Shown one piece after another: positions 35,748 to 45,679 of a stretch of DNA of 62,280 bases; position 1 is the stretch's first letter; each line of letters starts with the position of its first letter. The translations under genes were made by a program, and so were the position numbers. The notes beneath the pieces were generated by a model, which worked only from the letters and a program-made list of their open reading frames with translations, was not told where the DNA came from and did not search any database. Source of the stretch: an uncultured Lachnospiraceae bacterium. GTDB taxonomy: Bacteria; Bacillota; Clostridia; Lachnospirales; Lachnospiraceae. Location of the stretch: positions 1 through 62,280 of the forward strand of contig CANQTF010000014.1 in NCBI GenBank assembly GCA_947626745.1, written 5' to 3'.

Positions 35748-37808
35748 ATGTCCAAGAAATTGTCTTCCATTCAAACAAAGATCGCTCTGATCACCATTCT
35801 TTTCGTCACGATCGCCGTAATTGCCGCCATTATCGTCAATTTCAGCTCCCTGACCGGCATGGCGCATGACACTCTTGTCAGTTATACGGAGGATTCTTTG
35901 ACCGAAATAGTCAAGGCTTACGGCCGCGGGATCGACGAGTCGATCGAGAAATACAACTCCACCATGACCTATCTGGACAACTCCGAAAACTTCTATGTGT
36001 TCAGCGTCAACAACGGCGACAAGTACGCCAACGAGATCCATGCTTCCCTGAACAAATATCTGGAAGCCAACGACACGCATGACAGCATCAATTTTGTCGC
36101 CGGCAGCGATATGACGATCCTCGCCAGCACGGACACGGCCTTGGAGGGGACGCCCTGCGCGGAAGAGCCTTTTGTAAAATATATCACGGAAAACAATGCG
36201 CCGGCGCAGAGCGACGTCTTCTTCGACGAGGAGAGCGGCGAACCCATGATCTCTATCGGCGTTCCCCAGCACAGCCATTTTGACGACGAGACGCTCTCCG
36301 GCGTCCTCTACACCAACGTCAAAGTCTCCCTCTTTGCCGACGCGCTCACGGGCATCAGCGTGTACGGCTCCGATTCCAGTTACGCCTGTCTGCTGGACAG
36401 CAACGGCGTCTATATCTACCACCCCGACGAGAGCCTGATCGGCACGAAATCAAACAGCGCCATCACCGCCGAGCTGGTCAGCCGGATCGCGGACGGCACC
36501 GCTCCCGCCGTACAGCTTTCCTCAGACGACGAGGCCGGACAATATGTGGCCTACAACGTGTCGGAGTTAAACAACTGGATCCTCTGTCTCGTCGTGGATC
36601 AGGATGTCATTATGAACCCGATCGACAATATGCGGCAGCGCGCCGTCACCACCAGCATCGCGATCTGCCTGATCATCATCGCGGTCTTTATGGTGCTTGG
36701 CTTCATCTTCGCCGGGACGATCACGACCCCTATCAAGGTCATGACCAAAGTCATCAGCAGGACGGCGGATCTGGATATCTCGCAGGACGACTCCTATCAC
36801 CCGCTCCTGCAGCATAAGGACGAGACGGGCGAGATGAGCCGCGCCGTTCAGAAGATGCGCCAGTCCTTCAGCCGCATGATGAAAGATATCTCCTCCACCT
36901 CGGAGTGCATCAGCGAGAGCGCGGAGGAGCTGCACCGGATCGCCACGACGGTCAGCGACAACGCCAACAGCAATTCGGCCACCGCACAGCAGTTGTCGGC
37001 CAGCATGGAACAGACCGCATACAACACGCGATCCATCAGCAGCGAGGTACAGGAGATCGGCCAGAATACATCGGATATCAACACAAAGGCGCAGGAAGGC
37101 GTCTCACTGTCCGAGGAAATCATGCACCGCGCCGAGAAGCTGAGAGCGGATACCCAACAGGCCAGCAGCCGCACCAAGGATATGTACGAGTCCGTGAAGA
37201 GCGCCTCCGAAACAGCCATTGCGCGCTCCAAAGCGGTATCCAAGATCAACGAGCTGGCCAAAAATATCATGGAGATCGCCAGCCAGACTTCTCTGTTATC
37301 CCTCAACGCCTCCATCGAGGCCGCAAGAGCCGGGGAGCAGGGACGCGGCTTTGCCGTGGTGGCGGACGAGATCGGCAAGCTTGCCGAGCAGTCTTCACAG
37401 ACAGTGAGCGGTATCACACAGATCGTGACGGAGGTCAACGCCGCCGTGGGACAAATGGAATCGACCCTGAACGCCGCCTTGGAATTTTTGGATCAGACCG
37501 TTCTCGCGGACTACGAGAACTTTATGAATATCAGCGAGCAGTACACGGACGACGCGCAATTCGTCAACCGCACCATGTCGGATATCGACGTTTCCATAGA
37601 CGCGCTGAACCGCACGATCACCAATATCACCGAGGCGCTGGCGCAGATCAACGGCTCGATCTCAGAGACTTCCGTCGGCGTTTCGAACGTGGTGGACAAC
37701 AACACCAACTTTGTGGCGCTCGCAGAGGATACTTACAACATGGTAAACCAGACGATCGACTACGCGAACAGCTTAAAAGACATCGTGAACAGCTTTACCC
37801 TGAGTTAA
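35748..37808 (+). CDS. Methyl-accepting chemotaxis protein
   Basis: This 686-residue receptor has a membrane segment (about 10-33), an extracellular dCache-like sensor (about 40-290), a second membrane segment ([18 protein letters not shown]), a HAMP domain and a long coiled-coil signalling domain with the hairpin tip [38 protein letters not shown] precedes the ATG. It senses an unknown ligand outside the cell. No che genes are nearby. It is followed after 22 bases by a hemerythrin gene and is controlled by a palindromic operator. Confidence 0.95.
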   Translation: MSKKLSSIQTKIALITILFVTIAVIAAIIVNFSSLTGMAHDTLVSYTEDSLTEIVKAYGRGIDESIEKYNSTMTYLDNSENFYVFSVNNGDKYANEIHASLNKYLEANDTHDSINFVAGSDMTILASTDTALEGTPCAEEPFVKYITENNAPAQSDVFFDEESGEPMISIGVPQHSHFDDETLSGVLYTNVKVSLFADALTGISVYGSDSSYACLLDSNGVYIYHPDESLIGTKSNSAITAELVSRIADGTAPAVQLSSDDEAGQYVAYNVSELNNWILCLVVDQDVIMNPIDNMRQRAVTTSIAICLIIIAVFMVLGFIFAGTITTPIKVMTKVISRTADLDISQDDSYHPLLQHKDETGEMSRAVQKMRQSFSRMMKDISSTSECISESAEELHRIATTVSDNANSNSATAQQLSASMEQTAYNTRSISSEVQEIGQNTSDINTKAQEGVSLSEEIMHRAEKLRADTQQASSRTKDMYESVKSASETAIARSKAVSKINELAKNIMEIASQTSLLSLNASIEAARAGEQGRGFAVVADEIGKLAEQSSQTVSGITQIVTEVNAAVGQMESTLNAALEFLDQTVLADYENFMNISEQYTDDAQFVNRTMSDIDVSIDALNRTITNITEALAQINGSISETSVGVSNVVDNNTNFVALAEDTYNMVNQTIDYANSLKDIVNSFTLS

Positions 37809-37830
37809 GCGGACAGAGGAGGGTTCCCCT

Positions 37831-38715
37831 ATGGCAAACGAAATCAAATGGAACGACCGTTTCTGCATCGGCGTAGATTCCATCGACAGCGCGCACCAGC
37901 GGCTGTTCTCCATCGTCGGCAAGCTGCTCAGCCTCAACGAGGACGAAACCAAGCAGCAGCACGCGTGCCGGGAGGGCATCAAATATTTCAAGAGCTACGC
38001 CCTGAAGCACTTCGCGGACGAGGAAGCCTATATGGCGTCCATCGGCTATCCGGGCCTTGCCATGCACAAGAAGCTGCACGACAACATGCGCGACAAGACG
38101 CTCCCCGCCCTCGAAGATGAGCTGAACGCCCAGAACTTCTCCAAGGAATCCGTGCGCCACTTCCTCGGCATCTGCATCGGCTGGCTGAATGCCCATATCA
38201 TGATCGAAGACTACGCCATCACCGGCAAGGCCCGCAGCAAATGGGAGCAGGAGACCCCCGAGAACGAGGCGGACGCCCTGACCGGCACGCTCGGCTTATC
38301 CATCGGGGCGATGTGCCACGCAAACGTCCGCGTCATCAGCCAGCACTACGGCTGTGAAGACTTTGCCACCGGCAAAACGCTGTGCTACCGCCTGAACTAT
38401 ATCGCCAAGGACAGATCGGCGCTGCAGCTCTATTTCGTATACGAAGAGGCTCTGGTGTTAAAGACCCTGAGCGAGATCTTGGATCAGGAATTCCTGCGGC
38501 TCGACCAGACCGCGACCTCCGCCATGAAGATCCTTTCGGAGCAGCTCGCGGAGAAGATCCGCCCGCACTTCTCACAGGAGAAAAAATATCTGCTGGAGCG
38601 TAACGACCTCATGACGTTGGAGCAGTTCTCCCGCACCTTTGACAAGACCTACCCGCCGTACAGCATCCTGTTCGGCGTGGAAAACAAAGGCTACTGCGCA
38701 GTCTGCGCCAAATAG
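37831..38715 (+). CDS. Bacteriohemerythrin with C-terminal extension
   Basis: This 294-residue protein begins with a hemerythrin domain (1-132) retaining all di-iron ligands: His22, His60, Glu64, His79, His83, His122 and Asp127. It is followed by about 150 residues not recognised, containing two helical stretches and ending CAVCAK. Hemerythrins bind oxygen. It is adjacent to and downstream of a chemoreceptor, so it may deliver or sense oxygen for that pathway in an anaerobe, by inference. Confidence 0.92.
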   Translation: MANEIKWNDRFCIGVDSIDSAHQRLFSIVGKLLSLNEDETKQQHACREGIKYFKSYALKHFADEEAYMASIGYPGLAMHKKLHDNMRDKTLPALEDELNAQNFSKESVRHFLGICIGWLNAHIMIEDYAITGKARSKWEQETPENEADALTGTLGLSIGAMCHANVRVISQHYGCEDFATGKTLCYRLNYIAKDRSALQLYFVYEEALVLKTLSEILDQEFLRLDQTATSAMKILSEQLAEKIRPHFSQEKKYLLERNDLMTLEQFSRTFDKTYPPYSILFGVENKGYCAVCAK

Positions 38716-38722
38716 CGGGGCA

Positions 38723-40453
38723 TCAGACCGGAAAACTCTCCGCGATACAGAGCGAACCGTAACCTACGCGCGCATTCGGATATTCCGTCTCACCACGGAT
38801 CGGCTGCGCGCCTTTTCTTAAATATGCCTTCACCTTCTCCCCGTACAGGTACGGGTCATTTCCTTCCACGATCCCCCACTGCATCAGAAGCGCCGCGGCG
38901 CCCGTCACGAAAGGCGCTGCAAACGAAGTCCCCGTCACGGGCGTGTAGCCGCCGTTCCTGTCCGGCGCAAGCACTCCCACCCCCGGCGCCGTCAGATCCG
39001 GCTTCACGAAGGAATCTGCCGTGCGGCTGCCGAGCTGCGCTTGATACAGATATCCCCTTCCGGAAAAGTCCGCATACGCCTCGTACAGCGGATCGTAGGC
39101 TCCCACCGTGATCGCCTTCGACGCCGTCGAGGGGATCGTCAGCGTCACGTTCGGCGTCGGCCTGACAAACCGCGTGCTCTCGCTCCTGACGGTCTCCGAC
39201 GGCAGATAAAAGGTGTAGTTCCCCGTCACCGTGCGCCGCGGCGCGAGCAAAAAGGTCCAGATCCCGGCGTCGATATACCTGCCGTTTCCGGCCGGCAGAA
39301 GATCAAAATAGATCTCCTGTGCGGTCAGGTACGGCGCCGGCTCCCCGTTGTACAGCAGAAGCTCCGTCTGTCCGAGCCGATAGACCTGTTTACCGGGCCG
39401 GTCAGTATCCACCGTCACCGTATCGCCGACAGGCGACACAAGTGTCACTTCAAAGCGGTCCGTATATTCTTTCCAGAGCTGTACGTTCAGTCCCGGCTCA
39501 TAATTGCCGACCACCAGTTCCACCCGCGCCGTCTCCTCCACGGCCCGTCCGTCCGCATGGCCTCCCGCAGCGCCCTCGTTGCCGCTGCCCACACAGATGA
39601 CGCTGCGGCCGATCTCCGATATATTATCCAAGAACCGCTCTAGCAGAGAGGTGCCGTTGTGTGCGCCGTAGGTGTTGCCAAAGCTCAGATTGACTGCCAC
39701 CGGCATCTGCAGTTCCACCGCTTTATTGACTACATAAGTCAGCGCCCGCATCAGCTCCGTCGTCCGCGGAAACGACTCCGCGCGGGGTGTGCCGAGACGC
39801 ACGATGAGCAGGTCGCTCTCTCTGGCGACGCCCGCGTAGGCCGCTCCGCCTGTTCCGCCGCCGCCCGCCGCTATGCCCGCCACGGCCGTACCGTGCCCCG
39901 AGACATCTATGCTCGGCACGATCCGCTCCGCCTGTTGTCTGCTGCCCGCAGCGAGCGCCTCGTTGATCTGCGCCTCCGTAAACTCTCTGTTCAGCACCTG
40001 ATCCCACAGATACCGTATGCGTGTGGTTCCGTCGGCGCGCCGGAAATCCCGATTCCAATAGCTGATGCCCGAATCTATCACCGCCACCAGCACGCCCCGG
40101 CCCGTGAGCGAGCCGTACAGCTGTCCGCCCGGCGCATAGCAGGAAGCGGTATTGCCCGCCGCGTCCGCAAAAAAAAGCCGCTTCGGTTTCTCCACATACT
40201 CGATCTGCTCCGTGGACGCCAGAAGCGGCATCTCCGACTCCGGCACGGTCAGGATCGCATACCCCGCGATCAGCTCTTCCACCGCGATCCCTCTCGCCGC
40301 CAGCCCCTGCAGAGAACCGTGGTATTTCACGATCACCTCCCAGGTCCGCTGTGCCGTGTCATATCCCACATTCAGCTCCAGCGAACGCTCTCTGTCCGAA
40401 ACCGGTGTATCCAGCGCCAGGTTTAACAGGTCTTCGTTTTTCTGTGAATCCAT
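38723..40453 (-). CDS. S8 (subtilisin-like) serine protease
   Basis: This 576-residue protease keeps the full triad: Asp127 (AVIDSGI), His187 (SGHGTAVAGIAAGG) and Ser in GTSFAAPFVTGAAALL near the C terminus. An insertion of about 150 beta-rich residues separates His and Ser, as in clostridial CspB-like proteases. It has no signal peptide. The ATG at 40453 is preceded by GGAG; upstream codons lack family similarity. It stands alone, convergent with the hemerythrin gene. The substrate is unknown. Confidence 0.9.
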   Translation of the reverse strand: MDSQKNEDLLNLALDTPVSDRERSLELNVGYDTAQRTWEVIVKYHGSLQGLAARGIAVEELIAGYAILTVPESEMPLLASTEQIEYVEKPKRLFFADAAGNTASCYAPGGQLYGSLTGRGVLVAVIDSGISYWNRDFRRADGTTRIRYLWDQVLNREFTEAQINEALAAGSRQQAERIVPSIDVSGHGTAVAGIAAGGGGTGGAAYAGVARESDLLIVRLGTPRAESFPRTTELMRALTYVVNKAVELQMPVAVNLSFGNTYGAHNGTSLLERFLDNISEIGRSVICVGSGNEGAAGGHADGRAVEETARVELVVGNYEPGLNVQLWKEYTDRFEVTLVSPVGDTVTVDTDRPGKQVYRLGQTELLLYNGEPAPYLTAQEIYFDLLPAGNGRYIDAGIWTFLLAPRRTVTGNYTFYLPSETVRSESTRFVRPTPNVTLTIPSTASKAITVGAYDPLYEAYADFSGRGYLYQAQLGSRTADSFVKPDLTAPGVGVLAPDRNGGYTPVTGTSFAAPFVTGAAALLMQWGIVEGNDPYLYGEKVKAYLRKGAQPIRGETEYPNARVGYGSLCIAESFPV

Positions 40454-40550
40454 AGGCTCCGCCCACTTCCATGCAGCACGCCGCCGCACATAGCGGGCGC
40501 GGCATACGCTTTTACTATCATCTATATGCCAAAATAGGAAAAAAGTCACT

Positions 40551-40580
40551 TTGACGCGTATCGTCCGTTCATGATAAGAT
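40551..40580 (+). promoter_or_regulatory. Promoter of AraC-family gene
   Basis: TTGACG, an 18-base spacer and TAAGAT lie just before the AraC gene, in the 159-base divergent gap shared with the S8 protease. Confidence 0.55.
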
Positions 40581-40612
40581 AGAAATAATTCACCGGAAAG
40601 GAGAGTAAGGTT

Positions 40613-41665
40613 ATGCATTTATCTCCAAACAACGAGACAGTATCACACAAAACCCCCAAGACAGCCGTTCCCGTAGATCTGCTCTCCAACGGGCGGCCGA
40701 GCCACCCCGCCATAGAAGATGCGCCGGATGGCATCTATGACGACCTGCGCCAGCAGAACGATTTCGGTTCTCTGGATTATCCCGTCAACGTCTTTTTTCT
40801 GGATCTGCACAAGTCTTACATGAACCGGATCCGCTGGCACTGGCACGAAGAAATGGAGGTGCTGATCATCAATGACGGGCTTGCGGAGGTATCCACCGAC
40901 GATGCTTCCTACACGCTGCGTCCCGGTCAGGGGATCGTCATCAATCAGAATGTCATGCACTCCATCTATTCACAGAATCAGGAAAACTGCACCTTCTACT
41001 CTTTTGTGTTCCACCCGGACTTCCTGTTCGGCCACAAAAACAGCTATCTGCAGACGCAGTTCCTGCTGCCGGTGCAGAATTTCCGGCTCTTTAAGATGCT
41101 CGTCCTGCATGAAAACAACGAGTGGCACGAGCGTATGCTGGACGCAGTCAACGACGCGATCGCCGTCAACATGACGAAGCCTTTCGGATATGAAGTTGCA
41201 ACCAAGGGACATTTATGCCGATTCTGGTCAGAATTGATCGTGAAGCTGCCGCGGCTTGAGACCGCGCCGCCCTCCCACGTATCCTTGGACGAACAGCGGG
41301 TCAAGGAGGCGATGCTCTATATCAGGACGCACCACGCCGAGCAGATCTCTCTGGACGATATCGCAGACAGCGTACACATCAGCCGGAGCGAGTGCTGCAG
41401 ATGCTTTGCGCGCACCCTGCAGATGTCGCCCTTTGAATATCTGATGAAATACCGTATTTTCGAGGCGACCAAAATCATGCTGGCTCACCCGGACGCGCCT
41501 GTATCCATCTCGGAGCTGGCGCTTTCGGTAGGTTTTAATAACGCCAGCTATTTTAATAAGGTCTTTAAAAAATATCTGGGCTGTACGCCCACTTACTATC
41601 GGACGCACAAGGTACCGGCCGCAAGGGACAACGCCGCCGGACCGTTCGACGTGCCGATCCCGTGA
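40613..41665 (+). CDS. AraC-family regulator with cupin sensor
   Basis: This 350-residue protein has a cupin-like sensor (about 60-150, WHWHEEMEVLIINDG and LRPGQGIVINQNVMHSI) and two C-terminal helix-turn-helix motifs (ISLDDIADSVHISRSECCRCF and ISELALSVGFNNASYFNKVFKKY). Such proteins usually control sugar-use genes. It is divergent from the S8 protease and not near sugar genes here. Its target is unknown. Confidence 0.93.
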   Translation: MHLSPNNETVSHKTPKTAVPVDLLSNGRPSHPAIEDAPDGIYDDLRQQNDFGSLDYPVNVFFLDLHKSYMNRIRWHWHEEMEVLIINDGLAEVSTDDASYTLRPGQGIVINQNVMHSIYSQNQENCTFYSFVFHPDFLFGHKNSYLQTQFLLPVQNFRLFKMLVLHENNEWHERMLDAVNDAIAVNMTKPFGYEVATKGHLCRFWSELIVKLPRLETAPPSHVSLDEQRVKEAMLYIRTHHAEQISLDDIADSVHISRSECCRCFARTLQMSPFEYLMKYRIFEATKIMLAHPDAPVSISELALSVGFNNASYFNKVFKKYLGCTPTYYRTHKVPAARDNAAGPFDVPIP

Positions 41666-41678
41666 CGCCTAGGTGTCT

Positions 41679-42338
41679 TTATGCGTCTGTCCGCTCCCTG
41701 CGTTTGACGCCGTGCCGGCCGCAGATATCCTGCAGACAGCATCTGTCGCAGAAAGGAGTCGTCCGCGCCGTGCAGACTTCCCTGCCGTGCTCCACAAACC
41801 GGTGGCAGAGGGCGTTCCCCTCCTCGGGCGGAACGATCTTCCAAAGCGCCATCTCCACCTTCTTCGGCTCTTTCACATCGTCTACCAGTCCGATACGGTT
41901 GCACAGACGGATACAGTGGGTGTCCGTCACGATAGCGGGTCTGCCGAACACATCTCCCATGATCAGATTGGCGCTCTTTCGCCCCACGCCGGGCAGCTTC
42001 AGTAGCTCGTCGAAATCGTCCGGCACGCTGCCGCCGTACTTTTCCTGCAGCAGCTTCATGCATGCGCTGATATCGCGCGCCTTACTGTTGCCGAGGCCGC
42101 AGGGATGCACGATCTTCTCGATCTCCTCCACCGGCGCGGCCGCGAGAGCCGCCACATCGGGAAATTTCTCATACAGCTTCTCGACGACCACATTGACCCG
42201 CGCGTCCGTACACTGCGCCGCAAGGCGCACACTGACCAGCAGTTTCCACGCCTGATCGTAGGCGAGCGAACAGGCCGCGTCGGGATATTCTTTTTTCAGG
42301 CGGTCGATGACCGCAAGCGCCAATTCCTTTTTTCTCAT
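41679..42338 (-). CDS. nth: Endonuclease III
   Basis: This 219-residue base-excision glycosylase/AP-lyase has the helix-hairpin-helix LPGVGRKSANL with catalytic Lys121, Asp139 in VTDTHCIR, and a C-terminal 4Fe-4S set Cys189, 197, 200 and 206. The first spacing is seven residues instead of the usual six. It converges with the AraC gene with a 13-base gap. Confidence 0.95.
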   Translation of the reverse strand: MRKKELALAVIDRLKKEYPDAACSLAYDQAWKLLVSVRLAAQCTDARVNVVVEKLYEKFPDVAALAAAPVEEIEKIVHPCGLGNSKARDISACMKLLQEKYGGSVPDDFDELLKLPGVGRKSANLIMGDVFGRPAIVTDTHCIRLCNRIGLVDDVKEPKKVEMALWKIVPPEEGNALCHRFVEHGREVCTARTTPFCDRCCLQDICGRHGVKRRERTDA

Positions 42339-42361
42339 CGTACCTCAGTCCTCTGTCCGGA

Positions 42362-43438
42362 TCAGTTTTCTCCCATTTTGGCCAGCTTCGCCGCTTGGTC
42401 CGCCGCGATACAGGCGTCGATGATCTCCTGAATGTCGCCGTCCATCACCTTATCCAGCTTGTAGAGCGTCAGATTGATGCGGTGGTCCGTAACGCGTCCC
42501 TGCGGGAAATTGTACGTCCGGATCTTCTCGGAGCGGTCGCCCGTTCCGATCTGGCTCCTGCGCAGCTCCGCCTCCGCGTCATGCCTCTGCTGCTGCTCCA
42601 GATCGTACAGCTTCGCCTTCAGAAGGGCGAACGCCTTCGCCTTGTTCTGTATCTGTGATTTCTCTGTCTGGCTGTAGATCACGATCCCCGTGGGGTAATG
42701 GGTCAGCCGCACGGCGGAATCCGTCGTGTTGACGCACTGACCGCCGTTTCCGGAAGCGCGCATGACGTCGATCCTGATATCCTTGTCCTCTATCACGATG
42801 TCGATGTCGTCGTCCACCTCCGGCATCACCGCCACACTGATCGTAGAAGTGTGGATACGGCCGCCGCTCTCCGTCTCCGGCACGCGCTGCACGCGATGCA
42901 CACCGCTCTCGTACTTCAACACGGAGTACGCGCCCTGCCCGTCGACCGTGAAGGTGACGCTCTTCATGCCGCCGATGCCTATCTCCTCCGCCTCCACCGT
43001 ATCCACTTTCCACCGTCTGCTCTCCGCATAATGCACATACATACGGTAGATCTCCGCCGCAAAAAGAGCCGCCTCGTCTCCGCCCGCGCCCGCGCGGATC
43101 TCCACGATCACGTTCTTCTCGTCGTTGGGGTCCTTCGGCAGAAGCAGGATCTTCAGTTCGCGCTCCAGCTCCTCCACGCGCTTCTTTGCCCCGGAAAGCT
43201 CCTCTTTCAGCATCTCCCGCATATCGCCGTCCGATTCGCTCTCCAGCATAGAGAGCGAGTCCGCGATGTCCTGTCTGCACTTCTTATACTCTCTGTAGGC
43301 ATTCACGATAGGCGTCAGATCGCTCTGCTCCTTCATGAGCGCGCGAAAACGCTGCTGATCGTCCGCAACGCCCGGCTCGCTCAGCGCATTCATGATCTCC
43401 TCGTATTTTCTCAGCAAATCTTCCAATTTATCAAACAT
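42362..43438 (-). CDS. prfA: Peptide chain release factor 1
   Basis: This 358-residue release factor has the GGQ motif at 232-234 that triggers peptide release and the stop-codon-reading motif P-E-T at 187-189 (RF1 type PxT). The ATG at 43438 follows GGAGG and overlaps prmC by 8 bases, so the factor and its methylase are coupled. Confidence 0.97.
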   Translation of the reverse strand: MFDKLEDLLRKYEEIMNALSEPGVADDQQRFRALMKEQSDLTPIVNAYREYKKCRQDIADSLSMLESESDGDMREMLKEELSGAKKRVEELERELKILLLPKDPNDEKNVIVEIRAGAGGDEAALFAAEIYRMYVHYAESRRWKVDTVEAEEIGIGGMKSVTFTVDGQGAYSVLKYESGVHRVQRVPETESGGRIHTSTISVAVMPEVDDDIDIVIEDKDIRIDVMRASGNGGQCVNTTDSAVRLTHYPTGIVIYSQTEKSQIQNKAKAFALLKAKLYDLEQQQRHDAEAELRRSQIGTGDRSEKIRTYNFPQGRVTDHRINLTLYKLDKVMDGDIQEIIDACIAADQAAKLAKMGEN

Positions 43439-44285
43439 GGCTACCTCCACACACGACCCTGTCAAGACCCGCATAGTCCTTGATGACTTCTATCTCCGTA
43501 TAGCCCGCCTCTTCCATCAGCAGACGGACCGCCTCCCCCTGATCGTACCCGATCTCCAGAAAAAGCATACCGCCGCCCTGCAGAAAACGTCCCGCCTGTG
43601 CGGTGATCCGGCGATAGAAGAAAAGACCGTCCTCATGTCCGTCCAGCGCCGACACCGGCTCATACTCCCTCACTTCGGGCATGAGCGTTTCTATAACATC
43701 TGTTCTGATATACGGCGGATTGGAGACAATGATATCAAATTTATCCGCTTCGTCCAGTCCCGCAAAAAGATCTCCCTGCCGCAGCGTGACGCATGACTGC
43801 CACTCCGCGCCCAGTATCCGCGCCGCATTGACGCCCGCAGTCTCCAGCGCCCCTTGGGACAGATCCACGCCGACGCCCGTGCAGTCATTGGAGTAGTGCA
43901 GCAGACTGAGCAGGATACAGCCCGAGCCGGTACACATATCCAGCAGACGCATACCGTCATGCAGATGCCGCATCACTTCCTCGACAAGCACCTCCGTATC
44001 CTGCCGCGGGATCAGGACATTTTTATTGACCGCATAAGTCAATCCCATAAATTCCTGCTCGCCCGTAATATACTGCAGCGGCACGCGCGACCTGCGTCTG
44101 GCGATGCACGCCGCATAGCGCTCATATTCCGCCCGGGAAATGCTCCGATCCCCGTGGGCGAGCAGCGTGCCGCGGTCCGTCCCGCAGCACCATTCCAACA
44201 GCAGCCTTGCGTCCGTCCGAGCCTCCGCAATACCGACCGTCTCCAATTCTTCACAGCCCTGCTGATAGAGCTCCTTATACGTCAT
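43431..44285 (-). CDS. prmC: Release-factor glutamine methyltransferase
   Basis: This 284-residue SAM-dependent enzyme methylates the GGQ glutamine of release factors. It shows the motif NPPYI and [15 protein letters not shown]. The ATG at 44285 follows GAGGAAG and overlaps DUF1385 by 11 bases; upstream codons are not conserved-looking. It lies immediately before its substrate gene prfA. Confidence 0.96.
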   Translation of the reverse strand: MTYKELYQQGCEELETVGIAEARTDARLLLEWCCGTDRGTLLAHGDRSISRAEYERYAACIARRRSRVPLQYITGEQEFMGLTYAVNKNVLIPRQDTEVLVEEVMRHLHDGMRLLDMCTGSGCILLSLLHYSNDCTGVGVDLSQGALETAGVNAARILGAEWQSCVTLRQGDLFAGLDEADKFDIIVSNPPYIRTDVIETLMPEVREYEPVSALDGHEDGLFFYRRITAQAGRFLQGGGMLFLEIGYDQGEAVRLLMEEAGYTEIEVIKDYAGLDRVVCGGSHV

Positions 44286-45285
44286 CTTCTTCCTCTGTCT
44301 CCGGCTCGTCGTCGTCCCGCAGCCATGAGTCGTCGACCTCATAGCCGAACGCCTCATACAGATATGCCTTCCAGTCAAACACGGCTTCCACGGCGGCGAT
44401 CGCCACCTCCACCATGCTCTCGTCCGGCTCTCTGGTCGTCAGCTTCTGCATCCACATACCGGGCGCCGAGATGATCCGCACCAGAATATTGTTGCTCCTG
44501 CCCGCCAGCCGAATGATCTCGTAAGAGATCCCGGCGATCACGGGGATCAGCGCGATACGGAGCAGCACGCGGTACACCGGATTGTCCACCCGGATAAAAA
44601 AGAACAGCACCACGCTCACCAGCATGACGAACAGAATGAAGCTCGTACCGCATCTTTTATGCTGCTTGGAACTCTTCATGACGTTTTTGACCGTCAGCGG
44701 ACGTCCCTTTTCAATACAGTTGATACACTTGTGCTCCGCGCCGTGATACCGGTAGAGCCGTCTGATATCCTTCATCAGCGAAATGCACAGCACATAGCCG
44801 ATAAAGATCACAATGCGCAGCACACCCTCGATGACGGCCATGAAGGATCTGCTTCTGATATAGTCCTCAAACAGGGACGTGATATAGTAGGGAAGCAGCA
44901 TAAAAATACCTATGGCAAGCGCTAACGATACGACCGTCACCACAGCGTTGAATACTTTGTCGGCCTTATCCTTCAAGGCCTTATCGCGGGCCTTGCCGGC
45001 CGAAGCCTTCTCCTCCGTCTCCTCTTCATAGAAGGAGGCCGAGTAGTTCAGGCTCCTCATGCCCAGGATCAGAGAGTCCGCGAACTGAAAAATGCCGCGG
45101 ATAAACGGCAGATTCAGAGCCTTGCTCCCATGCGCGACGCCCACATAATGCTCCACCTCGACCTCTATTTCTCCGTTCGGCTTTCTGACGGCTACCGCGT
45201 ACTGCTCCCGGTTCTTCATCATGACCCCTTCCAGGACCGCCTGACCGCCGATGCCGGAATATTTCATCTTTTTCTTTTTACCCAT
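44275..45285 (-). CDS. DUF1385 membrane protein
   Basis: This 336-residue protein opens with YSGIGGQAVLEGVMMKN and carries YHGAEHKCINCIE, both typical of DUF1385. It has about four membrane segments and an acidic tail. DUF1385 genes commonly lie beside rpmE, prmC and prfA in clostridia, as here. The function is not known. Confidence 0.93.
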   Translation of the reverse strand: MGKKKKMKYSGIGGQAVLEGVMMKNREQYAVAVRKPNGEIEVEVEHYVGVAHGSKALNLPFIRGIFQFADSLILGMRSLNYSASFYEEETEEKASAGKARDKALKDKADKVFNAVVTVVSLALAIGIFMLLPYYITSLFEDYIRSRSFMAVIEGVLRIVIFIGYVLCISLMKDIRRLYRYHGAEHKCINCIEKGRPLTVKNVMKSSKQHKRCGTSFILFVMLVSVVLFFFIRVDNPVYRVLLRIALIPVIAGISYEIIRLAGRSNNILVRIISAPGMWMQKLTTREPDESMVEVAIAAVEAVFDWKAYLYEAFGYEVDDSWLRDDDEPETEEEDDV

Positions 45286-45305
45286 GTATACTCCTCGCGT
45301 TTCCT

Positions 45306-45341
45306 AGAAAAAAAGGTTGAGGTGCGCACCCCAACCTTTTT
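45306..45341 (-). terminator. Terminator of rpmE
   Basis: A nearly perfect stem GGTTGAGGTGC/GCACCCCAACC with one mismatch is flanked by A and T runs on both sides. It lies 8 bases after the rpmE stop and would also work in the opposite direction. Confidence 0.9.
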
Positions 45342-45348
45342 GTAAAAC

Positions 45349-45555
45349 CTATTTGCTTTCCACACCGTACTTCCTATTGAACTTATCGATACGTCCGCGG
45401 GCCTGTGCTGCTTTCTGCTGCCCTGTGTAGAACGAATGGCACTTGGAACAGACTTCCACGTGAATCTCAGGCTTGGTCGAGCCCGTCACGAATGTATTGC
45501 CGCAGTTGCAGGTTACGGTTGCCTGATAATATTCAGGATGGATTCCTTCTTTCAT
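45349..45555 (-). CDS. rpmE: 50S ribosomal protein L31 (zinc form)
   Basis: This 68-residue protein has four zinc-binding cysteines (Cys16, 18, 36, 39) and the sequence [15 protein letters not shown]. The ATG at 45555 is preceded by AGAGGTGAAAG; an in-frame GTG three codons earlier overlaps that site. It has its own promoter after rho. Confidence 0.96.
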   Translation of the reverse strand: MKEGIHPEYYQATVTCNCGNTFVTGSTKPEIHVEVCSKCHSFYTGQQKAAQARGRIDKFNRKYGVESK

Positions 45556-45643
45556 CTCTTTCACCTCTTCTTAAACACAAAAGTAAATAGACGTTGCCGC
45601 CGTATCTTTTCATCTGACGCCGCCGTAGACCGACAGCTTTTAC

Positions 45644-45672
45644 ATTGTAGCATAGGAATACCTTGTATGCAA
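45644..45672 (-). promoter_or_regulatory. Promoter of rpmE
   Basis: Minus-strand TTGCAT, a 17-base spacer and TACAAT. The roughly 80-base leader contains a direct repeat TACGGCGGC (plus-strand GCCGCCGTA at 45596-45604 and 45619-45627), 23 bases apart. Confidence 0.65.
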
Positions 45673-45679
45673 GTCCTTT

